Shown here: one piece after another, positions 33,706 through 42,463 of the stretch
How positions within the stretch are numbered: position 1 is the first letter of the stretch
Layout of the letters: every line of letters begins with the position of its first letter
From: JBGSYJ01 sp041748075
GTDB taxonomy: Bacteria; Acidobacteriota; Thermoanaerobaculia; Gp7-AA8
Direction: 5' to 3'
Assembly (NCBI GenBank): GCA_041748075.1
Contig: JBGTDX010000123.1
Location: 1-64,000 of the forward strand
DNA length: 64,000 bases
Notes under the pieces: generated by a model
Databases searched by the model: none
Told to the model about the DNA's origin: nothing
Seen by the model: the letters and a program-made list of their open reading frames with translations, nothing else
Translations under genes and position numbers: made by a program

Positions 33706-34599
33706 CTACGGAGCGTATCGCGAGCGCTGCGGCACCAGAACCTTCAACGCGCGCGGTTCGACGGTCAGCGTGACGGGAGTCTCCAGAACAGTGTCGCCGT
33801 CGACATGGCCGGGGACGGGGCTGCCCGCGCTTCGGATGACGACGGAAGGGGTCCGCAACATCGTCACATCCGTGAAGCTACCCAGCCGCTGCGCGAGCGC
33901 ACCCGCGAGATATCGCGTGTAGTCCAGTCGCCCTTTGCCGCGAAAGATCACCAGATCGAGAAGCCCGTCGGTCGGATCCGCCTCCGGCGCCAGAACGAAA
34001 TCGCCTCCGTAGAGCCGGATGTTCGCGGCGATCACCATACTCGCCCGCACGACGCCTTCATCAGTGATCACATCGATGTCGGGCGGCTGAAGGCGCACGA
34101 ACTCCTCCGCGCACCGCGCCGCGTAGGCGAGCCGACCGAGATGACGTTTCAGAAACGGATTGAAACCGGTCAGGACCATCGCATCGAATCCGAACCCTGC
34201 CATCATGAGAAAACGCCGCTCGTTGGCACGGCCTACCGAGATCGCAATCTCGACTCCGGAAACCAGTACCTTCGCGGCGCTAGGCAGGGATCGTGGGATG
34301 CCCAGTTCGCGGGCGAGGACATTTGCGGTGCCACCGGGAAGGATACCCAGAGGCACGGAGCTTCCCGCGAGGGCCAGGGCCGCCTCATTGATGGTTCCGT
34401 CGCCTCCGCAGACAACGACGAGGTCTGCTCCGCCGGTGCGCGCCTCCCGGGCCAGTTCCGCCGCGTGCCCTGGCGCCATCGTGGGAGACGGCTCGAGGGA
34501 AATTCCATCGCCCGCGAGTTTCCGAGTGATTGATTCGAGCCGGCGGGCGAGATCGCTCTGACCTGCGGCTGCGTTGTAGATCAGGACCCCGCGGGTCAC
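33706..34599 (-). CDS. Diacylglycerol/lipid kinase (YegS/DgkB type)
   Basis: A protein of about 297 aa phosphorylating a lipid hydroxyl with ATP. The nucleotide motif GGDGTINE is present, followed by LGILPGGTANVLARELGI and the C-terminal beta-domain (RLYGGDFVLAPEADPTDGLLDL). The start is taken as the GTG at 34599, whose first bases overlap the TGA of the upstream kinase gene (GTGA coupling). A GTG at 34632 is an alternative. Tight coupling suggests one transcript with the kinase-TonB gene. Confidence 0.9.
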   Translation of the reverse strand: MTRGVLIYNAAAGQSDLARRLESITRKLAGDGISLEPSPTMAPGHAAELAREARTGGADLVVVCGGDGTINEAALALAGSSVPLGILPGGTANVLARELGIPRSLPSAAKVLVSGVEIAISVGRANERRFLMMAGFGFDAMVLTGFNPFLKRHLGRLAYAARCAEEFVRLQPPDIDVITDEGVVRASMVIAANIRLYGGDFVLAPEADPTDGLLDLVIFRGKGRLDYTRYLAGALAQRLGSFTDVTMLRTPSVVIRSAGSPVPGHVDGDTVLETPVTLTVEPRALKVLVPQRSRYAP

Positions 34600-36899
34600 G
34601 GTCGCTGGAACGTAACCCTCACCGGTATCCACATCCGGAGTCGGACCCCGTCTTTGGTAGCCGGGGCAAACGTGCTCTTGCGCGCGACGTTTATCGCCTC
34701 ATCGTCCAGGATCTTGAATCCACTCGACGTGGACACGCGAATGTCCTCAACCTGACCATCCGGCCCGACCAACACGCGCAGAGTCGTGGTTCCCTCCGCA
34801 CGCTGTCTTTCTGCGCCTCTCGGGTATCGGGGAGGCGACCATCGAGTGATTCGCGCGGTTGTTACGCCGGCGCTGCCCTGTTCGACGAGTTGCCCCTCAC
34901 GAGGTGGAGGCGGAGTCGCGGGTGGCGGGGTCGGGGTTGGCGTAGGACGCTCCGGAGCCGGAGTCGCAGTCTGACGCGGCGTCACCCGCGGCCGGGCAGT
35001 GGCCCGCGGTGTGGGAGTTGGTACGAAGTCCGGTCCCATTGTGGTGCCCATGCTGAACGCGGTCTGAGTGATCAGATCGAGCGGGTCGATCATTGGCGTC
35101 GGTTCCGGCGTGGGGCTGGGAGTCTCGACGGGGATCACCGGTAGGCCTGTGCCGGGAGCTCCAGTGCTCGTGCCGGCCTCCGCGATCGTCGTCTCGTCGC
35201 CTCCGCCGCTGAAAGGACTGAAGGGAAGGAAAAAAAGAGCGGCGAACAACGCGGCACCGAACATCAGGAGGATCAGCAGCACCACCACCCAGATCGCTCC
35301 CGACCGTCGGGTTGCCTGGCGAGGCGGAACGCCTGCGGGCGGGGTATAGGCTGAAGGCGCCCCCGCAGTTCCAGCGAATCCTGGCTCCAGACCGCTGATG
35401 TCCTGAACCACCGTGCCCGACGGAGTCACAGGAGCGCTCGGTCCGGCGACGGTATCATCCTCCATCATCGTTTTCGGACTGACGGGAGAATCTCCGTACG
35501 GCCCCGGCTGAATCACTGGTTGCACGACCGTGCTGGGATACGCATCGGCTGATGGCATGTCGATCTGAGTCGGAAGGGACTGCAGGGGCTGCACGGTGGT
35601 CGCCTGCTGGTCGGCAGCCAGGATCGCCCGAGCCTGATCCGACATCCCGGGAGCGGCGGGGGGCGGATCCTCGCTGCCAGCGTCCGCCGCGGTTCTGTCG
35701 GACGTCTGTTCGTCAATGCTGTACTCGCCCGTCGCTTCCGGGATCGAGCCCGAAGACGCGTCCTGAGGCAGGTGGAACTCGTCGGTTCGTTCAGGCGAAG
35801 GAAAGCTGTTGATCAGAGGAAGCTCGGCGGTGGTCCTGTCTGGTGGCGAGTGGCCGAGCGGCGTTGCGGCGAGTGAACCGCTGAACACCGGGGCGTCGAG
35901 AGGACTGCCGAAGAGATCGGTATCCTCGCCTGCATCGGTAGCCGGTGAGCCGCCAAGTGGTTGATTTTGGGGAACGCTCCGACTCGTGTCATCAGGGACA
36001 AATGATGGCGCGACTGTCGATAGCCGCGCGCTGATCATCACCAGCTCATTCAGCGCCTCCGTCGCGCTTGCGAAGCGCTCTTTCCGATTCTTGCGAAGCA
36101 TTCGGAGGATGAACTGCTCGAGCTCGACCGGAACCACGGGAGGTTCGTCAGGCCGGTTGATCGGCGCGACTTCTTCCGAGACCTGTTTGAGGAAGTATCT
36201 CTGCGGGTTGTCGGCCGCGAACGGCATGCGCCGGGCAACCAGCTGGTACAGCACCACGCCCAGGGAGTAGAGGTCTGTCCTGTGATCGACCTTCTCACCG
36301 GGCTCGATCATGCCCGCCTGTTCAGGGGAGGCATAGTGCAGCTTGCCGACGAAGAAGCCGGCATTCGTAAGGCCTTCTCCCGCGTCGATCGGCTTGGCGA
36401 TGCCGAGATCGATGATCTTGATCGTGGTCGAGCCCGAGTTCGTTTTCGCCAGCATCAGATTGTCAGGAGAGATGTCCCTGTGGATGATGCCTTCCTCGTG
36501 AAGCGACGCGAGTCCTCCGAGCACCTGCTGTCCGACCCGTAGGATCGAGGGGACGTCAAAGACCTCGCCGCTGTTGATGGTCTCGATGAGAGTGACCCCG
36601 TCGATGAGCTCCTGAACCATGTAATAGGAGCCGTCGGGTAACGAGGAGAAGTCGAACAGCGACGCGAGGTTGGGGTGCTTGATGGATGCCGCAATCTTGG
36701 CTTCCCTGAGGAAGCGCTGTTTCTGCGTCGTATCCGTAAGCATTTGTGATTTCAGCACCTTGACAGCGCGGAAATCGTTCAGGTGGATATGCCGAACCTT
36801 GTAGAGCTCGCCCATGCCTCCGGCAGGAAGGACTCTCACAACCTCGTACTTTCCGTCGATGATGTCACCGACTGAAAAGCGATTCTGTCGAACGGTCAC
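34596..36899 (-). CDS. Transmembrane Ser/Thr kinase with periplasmic TonB-like C-terminal domain
   Basis: A 767-aa protein. The kinase domain (residues approx 18-285) shows PAGGMGELYKV, the AVKVLK Lys, HRDISPDN (HRD kept but Lys of HRDLK replaced by Ser) and DLG in place of DFG. A long acidic/Pro-rich linker follows, then one TM (WVVVLLILLMFGAALFAALFFL) and a Pro/Thr-rich spacer (TPTPTPPPATPPPP). The last 90 residues (PRYPRGAERQRAEGTTTLRV ... VSTSSGFKILDDEAINVARK ... MWIPVRVTF) are a TonB C-terminal domain. The TonB box-binding end would lie outside while the kinase lies inside, an uncommon fusion. Catalytic activity may be altered by the HRDIS change. Confidence 0.9.
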   Translation of the reverse strand: MTVRQNRFSVGDIIDGKYEVVRVLPAGGMGELYKVRHIHLNDFRAVKVLKSQMLTDTTQKQRFLREAKIAASIKHPNLASLFDFSSLPDGSYYMVQELIDGVTLIETINSGEVFDVPSILRVGQQVLGGLASLHEEGIIHRDISPDNLMLAKTNSGSTTIKIIDLGIAKPIDAGEGLTNAGFFVGKLHYASPEQAGMIEPGEKVDHRTDLYSLGVVLYQLVARRMPFAADNPQRYFLKQVSEEVAPINRPDEPPVVPVELEQFILRMLRKNRKERFASATEALNELVMISARLSTVAPSFVPDDTSRSVPQNQPLGGSPATDAGEDTDLFGSPLDAPVFSGSLAATPLGHSPPDRTTAELPLINSFPSPERTDEFHLPQDASSGSIPEATGEYSIDEQTSDRTAADAGSEDPPPAAPGMSDQARAILAADQQATTVQPLQSLPTQIDMPSADAYPSTVVQPVIQPGPYGDSPVSPKTMMEDDTVAGPSAPVTPSGTVVQDISGLEPGFAGTAGAPSAYTPPAGVPPRQATRRSGAIWVVVLLILLMFGAALFAALFFLPFSPFSGGGDETTIAEAGTSTGAPGTGLPVIPVETPSPTPEPTPMIDPLDLITQTAFSMGTTMGPDFVPTPTPRATARPRVTPRQTATPAPERPTPTPTPPPATPPPPREGQLVEQGSAGVTTARITRWSPPRYPRGAERQRAEGTTTLRVLVGPDGQVEDIRVSTSSGFKILDDEAINVARKSTFAPATKDGVRLRMWIPVRVTFQRP

Positions 36900-37046
36900 A
36901 GTTCTATCTCCGAGTCAGGGTCCCGTAAGTATAAGACGTCTCGCTCATTTCGGAGAATCGAGCAGGTTACGATCAACCTCTGGTTCGGTCCGGACATGAC
37001 GCACAGGAGTCAGTGCACGGGATTGCAGAGGTCCCTGCTGCGCCAC

Positions 37047-37916
37047 TCAGCGATTCGCCTGCCACTCGGAAAGCAGCGTTTCCATGGCGGAGGTGTCCAC
37101 CTTCGGTTCGGCAGCCTTCCCCGCGTCGACCGCGCGCTTGCCGAATTCAATGGCGTCGGCGGTTTTGCCTGCACGCGCGAGCATTCGGGCCTTGAGGCCG
37201 AGGTTGCTGTAGTTGGCGCCGGCTGCGATCGAACGGTCGATCCAGCTGGTTGCGTCGTCCCAGGTCGCCTCGGACTGATACGCATAGTTCGCAGCCTGGT
37301 AGGGCGTGCGCCAGTCATCGGCCGCAGCTTTTGCAACCGCCTCACGCGCCCCGGCCAGCACTTTCATTTCGGTTTCCACTCCGATGCGCACCGGAACTCG
37401 AACCGATCCCCACAGCAGAGCGATTTCGGCTGAGTTCTCTGTGACTGCGGGGATCTCGAATGTCAGCACCTCGTGCGAGTGAGTGGCGGTTTGCGGCGTC
37501 ACTTTGACTCGCAGCGCGTCCTGCGCGTCGTCGTAGCGGTACCCCGACGGAGGAATGAACCTGTTGAAGATGACGGTCCACTCCTTCTGGCCGGGGATGG
37601 TGTGCAGGCTGTATGTTCCCGCGGGCAGCTTCTGCCCTTCGACGGTCACATCATCGCTGAACACGATGGTGGTCGGTGCATTCGCGCCGGTTCGCCAGAC
37701 GCGATCCCATGGCACGAGCTCTCCCCACACGGCTCTGCCGCGGAGGGAAGGCCGCGAATAGGTGATGGTCACGTCAGTAAGCCCCACTCTCTGGGAAATG
37801 CTCGCTTTCTGGCTGACCGCCGGAAGGCTCAGCTGGGCTGCGGCCGGTGCGGCGGCAAAGGTCAGGACCAGCAGAGCGGTTGAGACGAGTACAGTAGAAT
37901 TCACGAGTCGTGTCAT
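37047..37916 (-). CDS. DUF2911-domain exported protein
   Basis: A 289-aa protein from the ATG at 37916 with a signal peptide (VSTALLVLTFAAAPAAA). The first approx 170 mature residues are DUF2911: SQRVGLTDVTITYSRPSLRG, VWRTGANAPTTIVFSDDV and LPAGTYSLHTIPGQKEWTVI. The C-terminal part (ANYAYQSEATWDDATSWIDR) is a short TPR-like helical repeat often attached to this domain. The family has no proven function. It is common in Bacteroidota and Acidobacteriota. Confidence 0.88.
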   Translation of the reverse strand: MTRLVNSTVLVSTALLVLTFAAAPAAAQLSLPAVSQKASISQRVGLTDVTITYSRPSLRGRAVWGELVPWDRVWRTGANAPTTIVFSDDVTVEGQKLPAGTYSLHTIPGQKEWTVIFNRFIPPSGYRYDDAQDALRVKVTPQTATHSHEVLTFEIPAVTENSAEIALLWGSVRVPVRIGVETEMKVLAGAREAVAKAAADDWRTPYQAANYAYQSEATWDDATSWIDRSIAAGANYSNLGLKARMLARAGKTADAIEFGKRAVDAGKAAEPKVDTSAMETLLSEWQANR

Positions 37917-38237
37917 CTGAGATTCTCCAGTGGCCGTGCGGATGAGTAGACGGCGATTTTGTGAGCTGGGCCGGAATGCCGGTTGCAAGGGTGTGAATCG
38001 TATCAGAACATCCGGTACTTCTCGTTCCGGGCGTACTTTTCTGGATGGAGTCCCGGCGCAACCTGGACGCATGGCGCGCCTGGGGCGAGTTCATGGAGAG
38101 ATGCCGGTCCGGGACATGCTCCGGTTCCGCCACTTTCCGGACTGGCGGCGCACGAACGAAGGATGGCAACGATCGCGTCCGGCCTGAGGCACTCGGGTTC
38201 CCTCTCCCGCCGAGAGAGGGAACGATGAGTTGAACTG
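37917..38237. terminator. Gene-free gap with a GAGAGGG hairpin (38198-38222)
   Basis: The 321-bp gap between two minus-strand genes holds no supported gene. TTCCCTCTC (38198-38206) pairs with GAGAGGGAA (38214-38222) around a 7-nt loop, 16 bp after the stop of the RRM gene. It belongs to the REP-like GC palindrome family and may serve as terminator. Confidence 0.5.
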
Positions 38238-38717
38238 CTAGAGGGAGCGTTTCTTGCCGCGGATGTTGCGGCGGCTGCCCTTGGGCTTTCCGGCACCGCC
38301 GAAGCGATCACCGCCGGCACCGCCGCCGCCACCGAAACGGTCTCCACCACCACCGCCGCCACCGAAGGAACGATCTCCGCCGCCGCCGCCAAAGGGGCGG
38401 TCGCCTCCGCCGAATGATGGCGGACGCCGGGGACGCTCATCGGCGGAATTCACACGGAGAGCGCGGCCGCCGAATTCGAAGCCGTTGAATTTCTCGACCG
38501 CCTTTGCGGCGTCCTCGTCTGATTCGAACGTGACGAAGGCGAAGCCCCGGGGGAGGCCGCTTTCACGGTCCGTCGGAAGAAATACTTCCGAGACCTTGCC
38601 CTCCTGGGCGAACAGCGTTTCCAGTTCTTCTCGGGTGGATTTGAAACTCAGGTTGCCGACGAAAATCTTGGCTGTAATGGCGTCCTCTCTTCTCGCGGCA
38701 TCAAACCGCGTATTCAA
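38238..38717 (-). CDS. RRM RNA-binding protein with Gly/Arg/Phe-rich tail
   Basis: A 159-aa glycine-rich RNA-binding protein. One RRM covers residues approx 16-95, with RNP2 (KIFVGNLSF) and RNP1 (RGFAFVTF). The tail is a low-complexity run of GGGGDRFGG-type units ending in KPKGSRRNIRGKKRSL. Such proteins act as RNA chaperones, often cold-induced. The start is uncertain. The GTG/ATG-initiated frame begins at 38717, but most homologues begin two or three residues before KIFVGN. There an AGAGAGGA sequence precedes an ATT codon, so a rare ATT start is conceivable. Confidence 0.88.
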   Translation of the reverse strand: MNTRFDAARREDAITAKIFVGNLSFKSTREELETLFAQEGKVSEVFLPTDRESGLPRGFAFVTFESDEDAAKAVEKFNGFEFGGRALRVNSADERPRRPPSFGGGDRPFGGGGGDRSFGGGGGGGDRFGGGGGAGGDRFGGAGKPKGSRRNIRGKKRSL

Positions 38718-38846
38718 AGCTGCCTCGAACTCGGTGCAGCGTATTCCATCGACAACCGAAGAGCAGCGAGAATAATGCCTTCCCTCTGCGTGAACCCTCC
38801 CGGGCTCTCATTCGTCCCCTTTGGACCGTGGCCGGGGAAAAGGCAT

Positions 38847-39078
38847 GACGAATGACGAATGACGAATGACGAATATGGACCGGGCTGGGCCACACCCGAG
38901 ATTCGTTTTGTTGCCCAATGTCCAGAAATCGGTACTCTATTCGTCATTCGTCATTCGTCATTCGTCATTCGTAATTCGTAATTCGTCATTCGTCATTCGT
39001 CATTCGTCATTCGTCATTCGTCATTCGTCATTCGTCATTCGTCATTCGTCATTCGTCATTCGTCATTCGTCATTCGTC
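38847..39078. repeat. Mirrored heptad array: (GACGAAT)4 - 64 bp core - (ATTCGTC)20
   Basis: Four GACGAAT units at 38847-38874 and twenty complementary ATTCGTC units at 38939-39078 (two read ATTCGTA). The long arm ends at the base before the stop codon of the deoxyhypusine synthase gene. On that gene's strand the transcript reads GACGAAT repeats immediately after the stop, then a core, then the complement. Confidence 0.95.
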
Positions 39079-40056
39079 TTACCAGCCGAGCACATACGCG
39101 AAGATCAGAGGTGCAACGATCGAGGCGTCCGATTCGATGATGTGCTTCGGGGTGTCGACTCCCAGCTTGCCCCACGTGATCTTTTCATTCGGCACCGCGC
39201 CGGAGTAGGAGCCGTAGCTGGTCGTCGAGTCGCTGATCTGACAGAAGTATCCCCAGAGTGGCACGGTGCCGCGCTGCAGGTCCTGGTGAAGCATCGGAAC
39301 GACGCAGATTGGGAAGTCCCCCGCAATTCCACCGCCGATCTGGAAGAATCCGAGAGAGGAGCTCCCCGTGAGGTTCGTGTACCACTCCGCGAGCTCGGTC
39401 ATGTATTCGATCCCGGTACGGACCGTGTGCACGTTCCTGACGTCGCCGGTGATCACGTGTCCGCTGTACATGTTTCCAAGCGTCGAGTCTTCCCAGCCGG
39501 GCACGAACGTAGGAAGGTTCTTCTCCATCGCCGCCCTCATCCAGCTGTCTTTGGGATCAATCTGAAAACTCTGATCCAGCTTGCCGCTGCGGAGAATCTG
39601 ATACATGAACTCGTGAGGGAAATAGCGTTCGCCCTTCTGATCGGCCTCCACCCACTCTTCGAGCACGACTTTTTCGATTCGCCGCATCGCCTCCATTTCG
39701 GGGATGCAGGTGTCGGTCACGCGATTCATGTGGCGCTCGAGCAGTGCCTGCTCATCCTGCGCCGAGAGCTCCCTGTAATTCGGTACCCGGCAGTAGTGAT
39801 CGTGCGCCACCAGGTTGAAGATGTCCTCTTCGAGGTTGGCTCCCGTGCAGCTGATGCCGTGAACTTTGTCCTGGCGGATCATTTCGGCCAGCGACAGGCC
39901 GATCTCCGCTGTACTCATGGCCCCGGCCAGGGTGACGAACATTTTGCCGCCCTGGTCGAGATGACGAATGTAGTCATCCGCCGCAGCCCGCAGAGCAGCT
40001 GCGTTGAAGTGACGGTAATGGTGCTGGATGAAGCTGGTGATGGGTGGAGCGCTCAT
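39079..40056 (-). CDS. Deoxyhypusine synthase family protein
   Basis: A 325-aa member of the deoxyhypusine synthase fold, which transfers the 4-aminobutyl group of spermidine using NAD. Visible blocks are MFVTLAGAMSTAEIGLSLAEMI (N-terminal NAD region), SCTGANLEEDIFNLVAHDHY, GFFQIGGGIAGDFP and SYSGAVPNEKITWGKL. The last retains the catalytic Lys context (WGK). Bacteria lack eIF5A, so the acceptor here is unknown; related bacterial proteins make homospermidine or have undefined roles. Length is close to the archaeal enzyme. A 20-unit heptad array abuts the stop codon. Confidence 0.92.
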   Translation of the reverse strand: MSAPPITSFIQHHYRHFNAAALRAAADDYIRHLDQGGKMFVTLAGAMSTAEIGLSLAEMIRQDKVHGISCTGANLEEDIFNLVAHDHYCRVPNYRELSAQDEQALLERHMNRVTDTCIPEMEAMRRIEKVVLEEWVEADQKGERYFPHEFMYQILRSGKLDQSFQIDPKDSWMRAAMEKNLPTFVPGWEDSTLGNMYSGHVITGDVRNVHTVRTGIEYMTELAEWYTNLTGSSSLGFFQIGGGIAGDFPICVVPMLHQDLQRGTVPLWGYFCQISDSTTSYGSYSGAVPNEKITWGKLGVDTPKHIIESDASIVAPLIFAYVLGW

Positions 40057-40231
40057 TGAAATTCACTCTCCGGATCGTCGGACTGGGCCTTGCCTGGGAT
40101 CAGCTGGTCGCGGGGGACTTAATCAAATGTGCGGGATCTTTGCAAGGTCGTCTCCAGCATCCGGGCGGGGGATGCATGAATTGTGCGTGCTCGGTAGTAA
40201 GATCGGAAAAGCGCAGAGGAGGGATGCCATC

Positions 40232-40657
40232 GTGAAGTGTCCGAGGGACCAGCAGGAGACCGAGACGCGTATCGTTCAGGATGCGGAAGTCGAGTTGTGC
40301 CCACAGTGCGGCGGAATGTATCTCGACCCGGGTGAGCTGAATAAGGTGGCTGGCAAAACGTCGGGAGATCTCGAGTTCTCGACAGTCGATCGTGATGCAT
40401 TCCAGCATGAGGACGATTACGGACCCATCCACTGCCCGAAAGATCCCGACGTGCTCATGAAGAAGGTCGAGTTCGTCATCGAGACCAACATCATTCTCGA
40501 CTACTGCGAGCGGTGCCGTGGCTTCTGGCTCGACGGGCGGGAACTGACCCGGATCAAAGGTGAAGTCGAGAAGCTCAACGACGCCGCAATCGAGGTATCC
40601 GATCCCCCGTTGGTGCGGCTGTCACAGTTCTTCTGGAATCTGCCCTTTCCCCGCTGA
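40232..40657 (+). CDS. Double TFIIB-type zinc-ribbon protein
   Basis: A 141-aa protein from the GTG at 40232, preceded by GAGGAGGG. Two zf-TFIIB-like units are visible: CPRD ... LCPQCGGMYLDPGEL and CPKDPD ... YCERCRGFWLDGREL. Each has two Cys pairs for zinc and the conserved W/YLDxxEL helix. The family is frequent in bacteria and poorly characterised. It is divergent from the deoxyhypusine synthase gene, with a 175-bp gap. Confidence 0.82.
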   Translation: MKCPRDQQETETRIVQDAEVELCPQCGGMYLDPGELNKVAGKTSGDLEFSTVDRDAFQHEDDYGPIHCPKDPDVLMKKVEFVIETNIILDYCERCRGFWLDGRELTRIKGEVEKLNDAAIEVSDPPLVRLSQFFWNLPFPR

Positions 40658-40673
40658 TCCGGAGAGGTGAATT

Positions 40674-42281
40674 TCAGCCGGCCGGCTGCTTGCGATTCCG
40701 CGATGATCCCGTCAACGCGGCGGCTTCCCTGCTGCGTTGGGCGAGCTTCTCGGCCTCTCCCAGAAGGTCCATAGCGGCGCTGATCTGTGAATCTGACGAT
40801 ACGCGTGCAGGATACGAAGCCCGATAGCCGAACTTCGCCGCGATGATCTCCGCGAGCAGTCCGCCTCGCAGATACTGCTGATCCACTTCGTTGGCGAGCG
40901 CACTCTCGAGCGCATCCGGAGAAACGATCGACTGCTCCAGTGCGCGCGCGCGGATCTTCTCGTACATTGCATCTGTTACCGTGATTTTCGACGCATCCTC
41001 GCCCGCTTTTCGCGCGAGCTCGACCCCGAGGTCGAATAAAATCCCCGCTGCCTCGATGCGTTGTGTCGCTCGTGAAAGCGTGATCCGCGGCAGTTCCACG
41101 TCCGGAGTGATTCCTCCACCTCCCGCAACCTTTCTTCCTGTTGCCGTGACATAGCCCGGCAGATCCTGTACGGCTTCCCGTTCGGGATTCGCAACGTAGT
41201 AATCGAACAAGGAAGTGTAGTCGCGCTGAATATTGCGGCCGGACGGAGTGTAGTAACGCGAGGTCGTGAGCGCGAGACCTGCCTCGTAGGGAAGAGTGTA
41301 GACGCTCTGCACGAGCCCCTTGCCCCAGCTCGTCTGCCCTGCCACCAGCCCCCGATCATGATCCTGAATCGCCCCTGCGACGATCTCCGAGGCCGAAGCG
41401 CTGCCATGATCGATCAGGACCACGACCGCAAGATCGAGACTCGGATGTCTTCCCGGTGCGAGGTACTCCTTGCCTGCGTCGCGCGCGCGGCCTCTGGTGT
41501 AGACGATCATTTCTCCGCTGCCAACGAAGTGATCGGTGACGGAAATAGCGGCATCGAGCAGGCCACCACCGTTTCCACGCAGATCGAGCACGAGTTTCTT
41601 CATGCCCCTGCTTCGAAGATCCGACAGGGCTTCTTCGAATTCACGGCCGGTTGTCTCCGTGAAGTCGGTAATCCGCACATACCCGACGCCGGGCCGGGTG
41701 ATCAGCGCTGTCGGTACCGAGTTGGTCTCGATCGCCGCGCGGGTGATCTTGAAGGGGATGGGCTCGTCCGAATCTGCCCGCATCACATTCACTTCAACGG
41801 TCGTTCCCTTCGGGCCTTTGAGTCTCCGGACGACTTCTTCATATTCGAGGTGCTCGGTGCTCACCCCGTCGACGTGGGAAATGATATCCCCCGCCCTGAC
41901 GCCGACCCGGCCGGCCGGAGCTCCCTCGTGGGCGCTCACGACCGTCACTCTGTTGTTGCGTTGCGTGACGAGCAGCCCCACGCCGAAGTAACTGCCGCTC
42001 TGGCTCTCTCTCATCCTGTCGTAGCTCTTAGGCTCCAGGAACGCCGAGTGGGGATCGAGGGCACTCATCATCCCGCGGATGGACGAGTAGACGAGAGCAT
42101 CTTCCGGGATTTCCTGTACCGACCAGTACGAAGCCGCCTCGAGAAGCTCGGTGTACTCCCGGAGCCGGTCCATCAGGCGCTTCTCTTCGGCGGTGACCCG
42201 CGCCATGACCATAGGTGCAGCCACTGCGAGGATCAGCGCGAGGAGAATCAGGGCAGGGGGACGGAGGCCGGCAGGTCGCAT
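40674..42281 (-). CDS. S41 carboxyl-terminal processing protease
   Basis: A 535-aa periplasmic protease of the CtpA/Prc family. The signal peptide is LILLALILAVAAPMVMA. A PDZ domain spans approx residues 90-175 (SYFGVGLLVTQRNNRVTVV ... GRVGVRAGDIISHVDG). The catalytic domain has DLRGNGGGLL, the nucleophile Ser in HGSASASEIVAGA and the Lys in WGKGLVQ. It trims or degrades envelope proteins at their C-terminus. The ATG at 42281 is preferred; 42296 is possible. It converges with the zinc-ribbon gene. Confidence 0.93.
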   Translation of the reverse strand: MRPAGLRPPALILLALILAVAAPMVMARVTAEEKRLMDRLREYTELLEAASYWSVQEIPEDALVYSSIRGMMSALDPHSAFLEPKSYDRMRESQSGSYFGVGLLVTQRNNRVTVVSAHEGAPAGRVGVRAGDIISHVDGVSTEHLEYEEVVRRLKGPKGTTVEVNVMRADSDEPIPFKITRAAIETNSVPTALITRPGVGYVRITDFTETTGREFEEALSDLRSRGMKKLVLDLRGNGGGLLDAAISVTDHFVGSGEMIVYTRGRARDAGKEYLAPGRHPSLDLAVVVLIDHGSASASEIVAGAIQDHDRGLVAGQTSWGKGLVQSVYTLPYEAGLALTTSRYYTPSGRNIQRDYTSLFDYYVANPEREAVQDLPGYVTATGRKVAGGGGITPDVELPRITLSRATQRIEAAGILFDLGVELARKAGEDASKITVTDAMYEKIRARALEQSIVSPDALESALANEVDQQYLRGGLLAEIIAAKFGYRASYPARVSSDSQISAAMDLLGEAEKLAQRSREAAALTGSSRNRKQPAG

Positions 42282-42463
42282 AGCCTGATTGTACATTCCG
42301 GCCGGGAGTGCAGTGTCAACGAACGGCAAACCGAGGCGGGAGAGAGGCCGATGCCTGCTCCGGGGATGGGACGCGGTACGACACCTGGATCTCCGGTCGA
42401 GCGTCGTCGCCAAAATCCTCGTAACTCTCCACCGGAACGAAGGCAGAGGATCGGAATCCCCGG

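Noticed and set aside
38045..38233. Short plus-strand gene ending PLPPREGTMS
   Set aside because: The end is REP-like palindrome translation, with no ribosome-binding site and no similarity.
38847..39078. CRISPR array
   Set aside because: Units are 7 nt with no unique spacers and no cas genes nearby.
38866..40059. Long plus-strand open frame translating FVIRHSS repeats
   Set aside because: The repeat strand ATTCGTC has no stop in any frame, and the rest is antisense to the deoxyhypusine synthase gene.
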